Part shown: positions 23,844-33,049 of the stretch, in pieces
Position numbering within the stretch: the stretch's first letter is position 1
Layout: each line of letters starts with the position of its first letter
NCBI RefSeq assembly: GCF_009932435.1
Contig: NZ_BJOU01000001.1
Coordinates: forward strand, 62,001-126,000
Direction of reading: 5' to 3'
From: Gordonia crocea
Lineage (GTDB): Bacteria > Actinomycetota > Actinomycetes > Mycobacteriales > Mycobacteriaceae
Length of the DNA: 64,000 nt
Notes under the pieces: model-generated
Told to the model about the DNA's origin: nothing
Database searches by the model: none
Seen by the model: only the letters and a program-made list of their open reading frames with translations
Translations under genes and position numbers: made by a program

Positions 23844-26800
23844 TCAGGTCGGCAATGTTCCCTCGCCGAGCAACTCGCGGATGTCGCTCTCGCTGATCCC
23901 GGCGCCGAACAAGTCGCCCTCGTCGACCACCGCAGTGAATAACTCGCGCTTGCGGTCCTGCAGCGCGATGACCTTCTCCTCGATGGTCCCCGCCGACACC
24001 AAGCGGTACACGGTCACCGGCCGAGTCTGGCCGATGCGGTGGGCTCGGTCGACAGCTTGGGCTTCGGCGGCCGGGTTCCACCACGGATCGCACACAAAGC
24101 AGTAGTCGGCCTCGGTCAGGTTCAACCCGAATCCGCCAGCCTTGAGGCTGATCAGGAAGACCTGCACCTGCCCACCGGTGAACCGGGCGATCTCGGCCGA
24201 GCGCGCCTTCGCCGTCATCGACCCGTCGAGGTAGGCGTAGCCGATGCCCAGCTCATCGAGACGCTCGCGCACCAGCGCGAGGAATCCGGTGAACTGGCTG
24301 AACACCAGCGCCGAATGCCCCTCGGCAATCAGCTCGGGCAACTGCTCGGCGAGATGATCGATCTTCGCCGACGCGACACCGGCATCCTTCTCGTCGACCA
24401 GTCCGGCATGCAAGCTCAGCTGTCGCAGCATGGTGAGCGATCGGAAGATCTCGAACCGGTTGCGTTCCCAATCCCCCAGCAGCCCAAGGACTTTCTGCCG
24501 TTCACGGTTGAGCCGGGTCTGGTAGATCTTTTCGTGCTTGGGGTGCAGGTCCAGGGCGAGGATCTGTTCCTGCTTTGGCGGCAGATCCTTCACCACTTGG
24601 TCTTTGGTGCGCCGGAGCATGATCGGGCGGATCCGGCGGCGCAGCAGGGCGAGGCGCTGCGGCTCGGCACCGGATTCGATCGGCTTGCGGAAGTAGTCGG
24701 TGAACGCCTTGGGCGAGGGGAAGAGTCCCGGCGCACTCACCGACAGCAACGCCCACAGTTCCATCAGGCTGTTCTCCATCGGCGTGCCGGTCATCGCGAC
24801 CTTCATCTGCGCGGTGAGCCGGCGGGCGCACTGGTGGGTCTTGCCGTTGTGGTTCTTGATGAACTGCGCTTCGTCGAAGAACACTGCCGCCCAATCGAAG
24901 GACTCGAAGGCGTCGAATTGCAGCCGGAACAGGGTGTACGACGTGACGACGATCCGCGCGTCACCGATCTGCTCGTCGACCGGCCCGTCGGTCCGCACCG
25001 ACGACACCGATACCGCTGGCGCCGACGGTAAGAACTTGGCTGCTTCGCGCACCCAGTTCCCGACGACGCTGGTGGGTGCGATCACCAAGAACCGCGCGTC
25101 GGGATCGTCCTGCAGGGCGCTGGCGATCAACGACAATCCCTGCACCGTCTTGCCCAACCCCATGTCATCGGCGAGGACTCCGCCGATCCGGTTGTCCCAC
25201 AAGAACTTCAGCCAGTTGTAGCCGTCGAGCTGATAGTCGCGCAGCTGCGCCTGCAGCGTGGGTGGCGGGGTGCCGGGCTCGGGCAGCGACGCCGTCGCGA
25301 GGTGGACCATCCGTTGTTGCCACCGGACCAGATCGCCGTCGACGACGCCGAGGGAGAGCAGTTCCTCCCACAACGTCGCGTTGTAGGACTCGCGGCGCAC
25401 CCGCGATCCCTCGATCTCCCCCAGCGCCCGTGCTTCGTCGAGCAACTCGGCCAGCCGCGCCAGCGCCGGATGGTCGAGCGGGAAGTAGGTCCCGTCGTCG
25501 AGGAGCATGTGCGTCGCGCTGCTGTTCAACTCGACGATCAGCCGGTCCAGCGGCACCACCGCGCCGTCAACCTCGACCCGCACGTGCAGGTTGAACCAGT
25601 CGTTGCCGCCGTCGTCGGCGGTCAGCGTGATATCCGGATCGCCCTGCGCGGCGCGGAATCGGTCCGCGTCACCGTCGACCTCGACGTGGATCCCGTGTTC
25701 GCGCAGCAGCGGCAACACCTCGTGGCAGAGCACTGCGGCGTCGACGGGCGAATAGGTATAGACGCGACGCAACAGGTCCACATCGGCGATCCGGGCGGCG
25801 TCGGGCACCGACGGCGCTTCGGCAAGATCGTCGATCCGGTTCTGCAACTCGACCCGGGCCGGTGGACCTGCGTTGCGCATGTCCTGCTGGAGGTGGTGGA
25901 TGGCCTGGTTGCGCCACCGGCCGCACACCGCGGCGACCGTCTGCATCGCGTCGCGCACCTGCGCCAGCGCACGTGACTCCGCCTCGACGTCGCGGTACGC
26001 CAGTGCGCCCGACCCCGCGGCGACGGGCTTGAGGCGACCATTGATCTCGTAAGCGGCACCCCAGCGGACCCGCGCACCCTGCTCGTTGAGGTCGATCCGC
26101 AGCAGTTCAAACGGCCCGTCGATCCTCGGCTTGACGATGGCCTCGTCGTCGACGAGCACCGGCAACGACGCCGGCAGCGTCGGCACCACTTCGGTGGCGA
26201 ACTCCGCCACTTCCTCCTCGGGGATGTGCATCGCCGGGGCGGCGAGCAGACGCTCCAGCCCACGGTCATCACCGGGCGAAGTGAACGGACCGATCAGCAT
26301 TGCCGTCCCGCTGATCGAGAACATCCCATGCGGGCGGGGGACACCGATCAACCCCACCGGTCCACCGTCGTACGCCTCGTGGTTGACGTGCACGAAGGTC
26401 CGCACGGTGATCCCACCGCGGTCGCCGGTGGCACGAGACACCTCCAGCCCTACTCCGGAGGTCTTAATCAACTCCACCGACGCCACGCCCAGCGTCGGCG
26501 ATGGCAACAGGGCCACCCCCGCGTCACGAGCCCGCTCCAGCAGATCCCAAATGTCGGCGGGGGCCGAGCCGAGCGCGAGTGAACCACCGCTGTGTGCCTG
26601 ATAGTTCGTCGCGAAGGCACGGGCGATCCCGCGGATCGCGCGCAACTGCTCGTCGTCGTACTGTTCTGGGTCGAACCGCCCCGACATCCCCGGCACATAG
26701 CCCGACCCCGCGACCGTGGCCGTCCAGTTGATCCCGGTCTTGATCCAACTTCCGGTCTTGCCCGTGGTCACCAACGCGATGGTGGGCGCCGGGTGTTGCG

Positions 26801-27251
26801 CGTACTGCGTGGCCTTGGGCAGATGAAACTGGATACCCAACGAACGGCCGAGCGCCACCGCCGAAGGCCCCGGTGCCGTCTGCGCGGTAAGCCCGCCCAG
26901 GACCGTGCGCCAGGGGGAGCCCGCCGGGCCCCCTGCCCCTGCTGCCGGGTCCCGCGACTCGGTGACCAGAAGCGCGACGGCGTGCTTGCACTCAGCACCG
27001 ACCGGACAGGTGCACGTTGCGACAGTCAGACTGCGGCCACCGGCCCCCTGGGCCGCGAACTGCACAACGACGTCGTAGACACGCCCAGAGCCGACACACT
27101 TGGCGCGCAACGACAGCCCGTCGTCGGACCAGGTTCGGTTCATGATGCGGCCGCGGTCAGCGTAGCCGATCCCCCGTTGAATACTGCCGGGATCGAAGTC
27201 GTCGTAAAGATCCGCGGCGGTGAAGAACTCCAACGGATCGAACGACGGCAT
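23844..27251 (-). CDS. SNF2-family helicase with SWIM zinc finger
   Basis: A 1135-residue SF2 ATPase of the SNF2 type, which translocates on duplex DNA. Residues about 60-95 form a SWIM zinc finger (CTCPVGAECKHAVALLV). After a long SNF2-associated region (about 130-640) come motif I DDMGLGKT, motif II DEAQ with IKN, a GTPMENSLMELW block and the C-terminal helicase lobe with LSLKAGGFGLNLTEAD and QAVDRAHRIGQ. Roles in repair or transcription are suspected for homologues. ATG 27251 is chosen; 125 residues upstream in frame are low-complexity Arg/Gly/Ser and antisense to the small gene at 27449. Confidence 0.88.
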   Translation of the reverse strand: MPSFDPLEFFTAADLYDDFDPGSIQRGIGYADRGRIMNRTWSDDGLSLRAKCVGSGRVYDVVVQFAAQGAGGRSLTVATCTCPVGAECKHAVALLVTESRDPAAGAGGPAGSPWRTVLGGLTAQTAPGPSAVALGRSLGIQFHLPKATQYAQHPAPTIALVTTGKTGSWIKTGINWTATVAGSGYVPGMSGRFDPEQYDDEQLRAIRGIARAFATNYQAHSGGSLALGSAPADIWDLLERARDAGVALLPSPTLGVASVELIKTSGVGLEVSRATGDRGGITVRTFVHVNHEAYDGGPVGLIGVPRPHGMFSISGTAMLIGPFTSPGDDRGLERLLAAPAMHIPEEEVAEFATEVVPTLPASLPVLVDDEAIVKPRIDGPFELLRIDLNEQGARVRWGAAYEINGRLKPVAAGSGALAYRDVEAESRALAQVRDAMQTVAAVCGRWRNQAIHHLQQDMRNAGPPARVELQNRIDDLAEAPSVPDAARIADVDLLRRVYTYSPVDAAVLCHEVLPLLREHGIHVEVDGDADRFRAAQGDPDITLTADDGGNDWFNLHVRVEVDGAVVPLDRLIVELNSSATHMLLDDGTYFPLDHPALARLAELLDEARALGEIEGSRVRRESYNATLWEELLSLGVVDGDLVRWQQRMVHLATASLPEPGTPPPTLQAQLRDYQLDGYNWLKFLWDNRIGGVLADDMGLGKTVQGLSLIASALQDDPDARFLVIAPTSVVGNWVREAAKFLPSAPAVSVSSVRTDGPVDEQIGDARIVVTSYTLFRLQFDAFESFDWAAVFFDEAQFIKNHNGKTHQCARRLTAQMKVAMTGTPMENSLMELWALLSVSAPGLFPSPKAFTDYFRKPIESGAEPQRLALLRRRIRPIMLRRTKDQVVKDLPPKQEQILALDLHPKHEKIYQTRLNRERQKVLGLLGDWERNRFEIFRSLTMLRQLSLHAGLVDEKDAGVASAKIDHLAEQLPELIAEGHSALVFSQFTGFLALVRERLDELGIGYAYLDGSMTAKARSAEIARFTGGQVQVFLISLKAGGFGLNLTEADYCFVCDPWWNPAAEAQAVDRAHRIGQTRPVTVYRLVSAGTIEEKVIALQDRKRELFTAVVDEGDLFGAGISESDIRELLGEGTLPT

Positions 27252-27448
27252 GGGACCAGGGTAGGCGGTAGCCCCGACCGTTGTCCGGGACGGGCGCGGA
27301 GTCCCCGACGAACACCGCGCCGACATTGTCTGAACCCTGGCGGACGGATTCCCAGGAACCGTCCAGGCTGTGACACGTTGCTGCGGAGGTGCGCTGGATA
27401 CGTTCTTGGTGGTTGAAGAGTTCGACCCCGGCACGAAAGGACAAGACG

Positions 27449-27604
27449 ATGCCTCGTCACCACCACGATTACGACTACGACCGCCCGCGCCACCACGGTG
27501 GATACGGGAACGATGGCTACGGCCCGGGCTGGCGCCACCGCCGCCGCTACCGCCGCCGCATGTGGGATGCGCACCGCCGTCGCCACTATTACGGCTGGTA
27601 CTGA
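27449..27604 (+). CDS. His/Arg/Tyr-rich miniprotein
   Basis: 51 residues, about half of them His, Arg or Tyr: MPRHHHDYDYDRPRHH near the start and HRRRYRRRM...HRRRHYYGWY at the end. GAAAGGAC lies seven bases upstream of the ATG and a clear terminator follows, so it is a complete small transcription unit divergent from the helicase. It could bind metal or nucleic acid; nothing else can be said. No known family. Confidence 0.5.
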   Translation: MPRHHHDYDYDRPRHHGGYGNDGYGPGWRHRRRYRRRMWDAHRRRHYYGWY

Positions 27605-27630
27605 GCACCCGCGATCCGCGACGCAAAAGG

Positions 27631-27660
27631 GCCCGACTGCTGCAGCAGTCGGGCTCTTGC
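27631..27660. terminator. Bidirectional terminator
   Basis: Perfect 24-bp palindrome (27631-27654, arms GCCCGACTGCTG/CAGCAGTCGGGC) preceded by AAAAG and followed by TCTTGC. It sits between the plus-strand miniprotein and the convergent fadD-like gene. Confidence 0.75.
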
Positions 27661-27675
27661 GCTGGGGCAGGTCGG

Positions 27676-29301
27676 CTAGGTCAGCGGCCCAGTTGGCAAT
27701 TCCCGGCGCACGAGTTTGCCGGTCGGGTTACGCGGGAGATCGTCGACAATAACGACATCACGCGGCACCTTGTAGCGCGCCAGATTTGCCTTGACGTAGG
27801 CGCGGATCTCGTCCTCGGTGGGCTGCTTACCCTCGGCCGCGACGATGAAGGCCCGCAGCCGCTTGCCGAACTCCTCGTCGTCCACCCCGATCACGGCGAC
27901 ATCGGCAACATCGGGATGCGCCGCCAGCAGGTTCTCCACCTCTTGCGGGTAGAGGTTCTCCCCACCGGAAACGATCATGTCGTCGTCACGCCCGGCGATG
28001 TGCCACAGGCCGTGTTCGTCGCGCAGCGCCATGTCGCCGGTCGACATGTAACCGTCGATGACCTGCTTGCTGCGACCGTCGGTGTACCCCTCGAACGGCG
28101 CACCGTTGCGCACGAACAGCCGGCCGGGCACGTTGCGCGCGGTGACCTGTTTGTCGTTGTCGTCGTAAAGCCGCAGATAGCTTGAGATGGGCGGTTTCCC
28201 GATAGACCCGGGCGCCAGACGCAGGTCTTTCGGCTGGGCGACGGCCGCGACCGCGACCTCAGTCGAGCCGTACAGGTTGTACAGCGTGTCGCCGAAGGTG
28301 TCCTGCCACCGCTCACACAGGGCAGGCGGCAACGCCGACCCGGCGACCACGACGGTCTTGAGCGACGAGGTGTCGTACTTGGCGATGACCTCGTCACCCA
28401 ACGCGAGGATCCGGTACAGCATGGTCGGGACCGCGACGAGCACCTCGGCCTTGTGCTCGGCAATGGCCTGCAGCGTCTTCTCCGGATCGAAGCGGCGCAT
28501 GAGCACGGCGGTGTTGCCCAGTGCCGTGGACACCCCCCACATCGCCCACCCGGTGGAGTGGAAGATGGGTGACACGATCACCGCAGCCTTGCGCTGCGGC
28601 AGCGGGATCCGGTCGAGGATGAGCGCACTGGCGAACGGTGAGAGCTTCGCGCGCTGGGCCCCCTTGGGCAGCCCGGTCGTTCCGCTGGTCAGGATGACGA
28701 ATCCGGCGAACTCCGAGGGAACCGGCGGCTTCGCGGTGTTGCCGGTGGCAGCGATGTCCTCCAGGACGCGAATTCCTTTGGGCGCCTTGGTATCGACCCA
28801 GGTAAGGGTTCGCTTGTCGGCCGGGAAGTCGGCAACGAGGTCGCTGAACTCCTCGTCGTAGAACATGGCTTTGATGCCCTCACGCTCAGCCACCTCGTTG
28901 AACTGCGGCTTGCCGAAGCCGGTGTTCATCATGGCCAGCCGGATCCCGGCTCGGCCGGTTGCGGCGATCATCGTCAACAGGCCGCGGTGGTCGCGGGCAA
29001 TCACGCCCACCACATCGCCTTGGCGCAGACCATCGGCATGCAATTGGTTGGCGACGGCGTTGGCCCGCGCATCCAACTCTGCGTACGTCAGGGTGCCTGC
29101 TTCATCGACCACCGCCGGTTGGCCTGGATACTCGCTCGCAACATGTCCGACCACCGTGGCGACCGGCCCCACCAGTTTGGCCAGCTTGGCCGCCTCGGCC
29201 GCCTTCCTGGGCTGCTTGAGATTGATCGCTCCGGAATTCTGGAGCACCTTGATGGCGCCGATAGTGTCCGAGATCTGCTCGATAACGTTGCGCAGTGCCA
29301 T
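27676..29301 (-). CDS. Fatty-acyl-CoA/AMP ligase (FadD type)
   Basis: A 541-residue ANL-superfamily acyl-CoA synthetase that activates a carboxylic acid with ATP and CoA. Core motifs are VILTSGTTGLPKGAQR (P-loop, about 205-220), YGSTE (about 345), GYMSTGDMA, GRDDDMIVSGGENLYPQEVE (hinge) and the C-terminal catalytic Lys in NPTGKLVRREL. The first 45 residues are an extra helical lead-in, as in mycobacterial FadD12-like proteins. ATG 29301 has GAAAGG upstream, better than GTG at 29325. Substrate not predictable. Confidence 0.88.
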   Translation of the reverse strand: MALRNVIEQISDTIGAIKVLQNSGAINLKQPRKAAEAAKLAKLVGPVATVVGHVASEYPGQPAVVDEAGTLTYAELDARANAVANQLHADGLRQGDVVGVIARDHRGLLTMIAATGRAGIRLAMMNTGFGKPQFNEVAEREGIKAMFYDEEFSDLVADFPADKRTLTWVDTKAPKGIRVLEDIAATGNTAKPPVPSEFAGFVILTSGTTGLPKGAQRAKLSPFASALILDRIPLPQRKAAVIVSPIFHSTGWAMWGVSTALGNTAVLMRRFDPEKTLQAIAEHKAEVLVAVPTMLYRILALGDEVIAKYDTSSLKTVVVAGSALPPALCERWQDTFGDTLYNLYGSTEVAVAAVAQPKDLRLAPGSIGKPPISSYLRLYDDNDKQVTARNVPGRLFVRNGAPFEGYTDGRSKQVIDGYMSTGDMALRDEHGLWHIAGRDDDMIVSGGENLYPQEVENLLAAHPDVADVAVIGVDDEEFGKRLRAFIVAAEGKQPTEDEIRAYVKANLARYKVPRDVVIVDDLPRNPTGKLVRRELPTGPLT

Positions 29302-29458
29302 GTGCACCTTTCCCCTCGTGCCCACCAGCCCTAACGGGTTTCTGACTACGGGCGTTGTCCGACGATCAGGTTAGCGGACCGCTATGACTGGCACCACACT
29401 AGCCAGTGACTCGCCGTGTGACGGGCAAACCGCTGACACAAACCGGCCGGGTGCCGCA

Positions 29459-30220
29459 TCACCCGTCCCGACGCAGCACCAGTACCAGATTCGTGGCGGC
29501 GACCTCGCGCACGCCCGGAACCTTGAGAACCCACCACATCCACCGGGGTAAGTACCGAGGGAAGGCGCCGAGTAACGAGGCGCCGCGCGCACTTCTTGCC
29601 CACGCCAGCCCCTGTGCCGCAGTGACTTTGAACAGCGACTCGCCGTAGAAATTCTTCGGCGGGTGCCCGTGGCGCCGGGTGTAGCGGGCCGCGGCGCGGT
29701 GACCGCCCAGATAGTGGGTCAGCCCCATCTCATGCCCGCCGAATGGCCCCCACCACAGCGTGTAGCTGATGATGATCACCCCACCGGGGCGGGTCACCCG
29801 GATCATCTCGTCAGCCATCTCCCACGGCCGCGGCGTGTGCTCCACCACGTTCGACGACAAGCACACGTCCACCGAGCCGTCGGCGAACGGCAGCGCCTCC
29901 CCTGCCGCGCGCACCGTCGTGCGGTGGGCCAGCCCAGCGGCGCGCAGTTCGCCGGCATCGGGGTCGACGGCCAGATAGCGGACCCCGCGTCGGGCAAAGG
30001 CATCGGCGAAGTAGCCCGGCCCACCCCCGACGTCGAGCACCACCGCCCCTCCCGTGCCTGCCAGCGCATCGACCATCTCCGCGGTATCGACGGCCAATGC
30101 GCCGTAGAAGCGCGCCGGATCAGACTGCTCGTAGCGGAAGTCGCGGAGCAGGCCCCAGGCCCGGCGCCACGTCGCTTGGCGTTTCATGCGGTCGAACACA
30201 GCAGGAACAGTAGTCGCCAC
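29459..30220 (-). CDS. SAM-dependent methyltransferase (Rv0224c-like)
   Basis: About 253 residues of a class I methyltransferase. Motif I is VVLDVGGGPGYFADAF, an acidic residue follows in LAVDPDAGEL, and motif IV-like VCLSSNVVEHTPRPW and VTRPGG follow. It lies head to head with a GT4 gene, followed by a large membrane protein, the same order as Rv0224c-Rv0225-Rv0226c in M. tuberculosis (from memory), which suggests a role in envelope glycan modification. The start is uncertain: GTG 30220 or ATG 30187; the frame from 30277 would overlap the divergent gene. Confidence 0.75.
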   Translation of the reverse strand: MATTVPAVFDRMKRQATWRRAWGLLRDFRYEQSDPARFYGALAVDTAEMVDALAGTGGAVVLDVGGGPGYFADAFARRGVRYLAVDPDAGELRAAGLAHRTTVRAAGEALPFADGSVDVCLSSNVVEHTPRPWEMADEMIRVTRPGGVIIISYTLWWGPFGGHEMGLTHYLGGHRAAARYTRRHGHPPKNFYGESLFKVTAAQGLAWARSARGASLLGAFPRYLPRWMWWVLKVPGVREVAATNLVLVLRRDG

Positions 30221-30245
30221 CCGGGTGCGTATCCTGGTCGGAGTT

Positions 30246-31379
30246 ATGTCCGCCCCCGCGTCCGCCCCCGTCATCACCCTGCTGTGCTGGCGCGATCTTG
30301 AACACCCCCAAGGCGGCGGCAGTGAGCGCTACATCCAACGGGTCGGCGCCGAACTGGCGAGGCGCGGCGCCCGAGTGACCTTGCTGACGGCGGCATTCCC
30401 CGGCTGCGACGCTGAGACCGTCGTCGACGGCGTGCGGATCATCCGCCGCGGCGGACGGCTGTCGGTGTATCCGCGCGCGCTGCTCATCCTGGCCGGCGCA
30501 CGGCTGGGCATCGGACCGCTACGCGGCATCTTTCCCGACGTGGTGGTCGACACCCAGAACGGGGTGCCGTTCTTCGCGTCGCTGCTGACCCGGCGCGTCG
30601 TCGTGCTGGTGCACCACTGTCACCGCGAGCAGTGGCCGGTCGCGGGTCCGGTGCTGTCGCGAATCGGCTGGTGGATCGAGTCGCGACTGTCGCCGTGGGC
30701 GCATCGCCACCGACGCTATGTCACCGTCTCGGCACCGTCACGAGACGAGCTCGTCGGCCTCGGCGTCGACCCGACGCGGATCTCGGTGGTGCGCGCCGGG
30801 ATCGACCCGCCGCACGCGGTCGATGTGGCCGCGGACGAGTACCGGATCGTTGCCCTGTCCCGCCTGGTGCCGCACAAGCAGGTCGAGCATGCCCTCGGAG
30901 TCGTCGCCGCCCTGCGCACCGATATCCCCGACCTGACCCTCGACGTCGTCGGCGGCGGCTGGTGGGGCGACCGGCTGCGCGCCCATGCCGAGGCGCTGGA
31001 CATCGCCGACCGCGTCCACTTCCACGGCCACGTATCCGAGGCACGCAAACACGAGCTGCTCGCCAGCGCGCACGTGCACCTCATGCCGTCACGCAAGGAG
31101 GGGTGGGGCATCGCGGTGATCGAGGCAGCACAGCACGGCGTGCCAACAATCGGGTACCGCTGCTCGGCCGGGTTGACCGATTCGATCGAGGACGGGGTGA
31201 CTGGGCTGCTCGTCGACGGCCCGGCTGAGCTCGCTGCCGCCACCCGCGAACTGCTGGAGAACCCCGACGAGGCCCGTAGCCTGGGTACGGCGGCCCGCGA
31301 GGCCGCCGCCGGCTACTCCTGGTCGGCCACCGCCGACGGATTCACCGCGGTCTTCGAGCAGGTCCTGGCGCCGCGCTGA
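30246..31379 (+). CDS. GT4-family glycosyltransferase (Rv0225-like)
   Basis: A 377-residue GT-B retaining glycosyltransferase. The N-terminal lobe has QGGGSERYIQRVGAELARRG, the middle EYRIVALSRLVPHKQVEHAL, and the C-terminal nucleotide-sugar site EGWGIAVIEAAQHGVP shows the EX7E motif. It probably adds a sugar to an envelope lipid or polysaccharide precursor at the cytoplasmic face. ATG 30246 has GGAG upstream; the earlier in-frame ATG at 30186 lies inside the methyltransferase gene. Its 3' end overlaps the convergent membrane-protein gene by 67 bp. Confidence 0.85.
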   Translation: MSAPASAPVITLLCWRDLEHPQGGGSERYIQRVGAELARRGARVTLLTAAFPGCDAETVVDGVRIIRRGGRLSVYPRALLILAGARLGIGPLRGIFPDVVVDTQNGVPFFASLLTRRVVVLVHHCHREQWPVAGPVLSRIGWWIESRLSPWAHRHRRYVTVSAPSRDELVGLGVDPTRISVVRAGIDPPHAVDVAADEYRIVALSRLVPHKQVEHALGVVAALRTDIPDLTLDVVGGGWWGDRLRAHAEALDIADRVHFHGHVSEARKHELLASAHVHLMPSRKEGWGIAVIEAAQHGVPTIGYRCSAGLTDSIEDGVTGLLVDGPAELAAATRELLENPDEARSLGTAAREAAAGYSWSATADGFTAVFEQVLAPR

Positions 31380-33049
31380 CCGATCCGGCCCGCCACCAGT
31401 ACCAGCGCGGAAAACAACCCGAGCAGCCACACCAGGTGGGCCCCGATGACCACCGCGCGGGATAACGCCGACGCCCCGGGAATGACCGCCGGGTTCTCGA
31501 TCCGGTACAGCCGCAGATAGTCGCCGTCGAAAACCGGTGTCGCCGTGGACAGCCCAGATGGAGTGCCCGTGCGCTCCGGTTCTTCGACGAGCACCCAGCC
31601 AACCCCGTGAGACGCCAACACCGACGGCCCGGCCCCCTCGGTCAGCGCGCGCTCCAACGCGGCCGCGCGGCGCGTCGGGTTGGCGTCGACGGTCGTGCCG
31701 TCGATGTCGAGGGCACCGGATTCGAGGACCGGTGCGCGTAGCAGTCGCCGCGCCGGGTCGAGGCTGGGCGTCGAGGTGAACGAGTAGTCCCGGATCATTC
31801 CGGTGGGCCAGAGTGCCACCGCCCCTTGATCTTTCGGGATCATCTGGGCCACCGTCTGCCAGTCGGCGGGCAGGTCCACCGGATGGAGGCGCGCCGCACC
31901 ATCGGGAAGCGGTGCGACGATGAGCACCGCCACACCGGTGAGCGCGAACCCGGCCGGGACGAACCGGCCCAGACCCGCAACCGCCCCCGCCACCCCGATG
32001 GCGACGGCGGGCAGGCACAACGCAAGGAACTTCTGGGTGTCCCGGAACAGCCCGGCCCCGGCGATGTGCTCGACCGCCCACCCCATCGTCGAGACTCCCC
32101 AACTCGTCGACGCGAGGACGACGAAGGCGACGGTGGTGAGTGCCAACGCCGCGGCGATGATCGCCAGCCCCCGGGATTCTCGACCCTCCCGACGGCGCAG
32201 GTGCCACCACCCGGCCGCCACCACGGCGAGGAACAGGACCGTCGCGACCGCGGCCCACCACGTGGTGCGGCTCGCGGGCACGGCGTCGGCATTCCAGATT
32301 CCGGCCATGCCGAATGCAGTCAGCACGCGCCCCAGGCCCGGCTCGGCCCGCAACGAGAACACTTGCGCCCCGGCCGGATCCCCGACCGTCGACGCGGATC
32401 CCAGCGCGGTCGCAACGAGCCACGGTGCAGCGCCGATCACCACGGCGGCCAATGCCGCGAAGAGTCGTCGCGGGTTGGTCGGGGCCGGGAGGATCACCGC
32501 CGCCAGCACCGCGGCTGCGGCCAGCACGGAACCGGTCGGGGTGAGCCCCGCACCGAGAACCGCAGCCCACAACAGCGGCCAGCCCGCTGCCTCCGAACGC
32601 CAAATACGTTCGGCGGCAACAAGAATCCACGGGATGGCGGCGTACCCGGCGAACAAGCTCCAGTGGCCCTGCATCATTCTCTCGACGACCCACGGATTCC
32701 ACACCGCGACAAGCGCCGCAGCGCACCGAGGCGCCCAGCCAGCGTCGGACACGACTCGTCCGGCAAGGATCCCGGCGCCGATTCCGCTGAGCATCAACGC
32801 GATCCAGGTCAGGGCGATGACGACGCCCGTCCCCGGAAGGACGGCGCCGACCATCGCCAACAGCGCGTCCTGGGGCACCGCCCGCGCGGGGCTCTCGCCC
32901 AGGCCTAGTGCGGCGTCAGTCAGGTAGGACCGCGGCGTCGACACCGCATCGCGCATGAGCAGCGAACCGCCGCGCATCCCCGCGCCGAGGACGAGTGCGC
33001 TGCTGCCCGCGCTGACCGCGAGCAGTGCACCCGACCCGCGTCGACTCAA
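31313..33049 (-). CDS. Multi-pass membrane protein (Rv0226c-like)
   Basis: 578 residues with about eleven predicted transmembrane helices in the first 400 residues, alternating with short loops such as VAVWNPWVVERMMQGHWSLFAGYAAIPW, then a soluble beta-rich part (about 410-540) and a last helix near 545-565. The layout recalls GT-C-like enzymes or transporters of envelope synthesis. TTG 33049 overlaps the preceding stop as TTGA, so translation is probably coupled to the lyase gene; the frame further upstream is antisense-like noise from that gene. Confidence 0.7.
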   Translation of the reverse strand: MSRRGSGALLAVSAGSSALVLGAGMRGGSLLMRDAVSTPRSYLTDAALGLGESPARAVPQDALLAMVGAVLPGTGVVIALTWIALMLSGIGAGILAGRVVSDAGWAPRCAAALVAVWNPWVVERMMQGHWSLFAGYAAIPWILVAAERIWRSEAAGWPLLWAAVLGAGLTPTGSVLAAAAVLAAVILPAPTNPRRLFAALAAVVIGAAPWLVATALGSASTVGDPAGAQVFSLRAEPGLGRVLTAFGMAGIWNADAVPASRTTWWAAVATVLFLAVVAAGWWHLRRREGRESRGLAIIAAALALTTVAFVVLASTSWGVSTMGWAVEHIAGAGLFRDTQKFLALCLPAVAIGVAGAVAGLGRFVPAGFALTGVAVLIVAPLPDGAARLHPVDLPADWQTVAQMIPKDQGAVALWPTGMIRDYSFTSTPSLDPARRLLRAPVLESGALDIDGTTVDANPTRRAAALERALTEGAGPSVLASHGVGWVLVEEPERTGTPSGLSTATPVFDGDYLRLYRIENPAVIPGASALSRAVVIGAHLVWLLGLFSALVLVAGRIGQRGARTCSKTAVNPSAVADQE

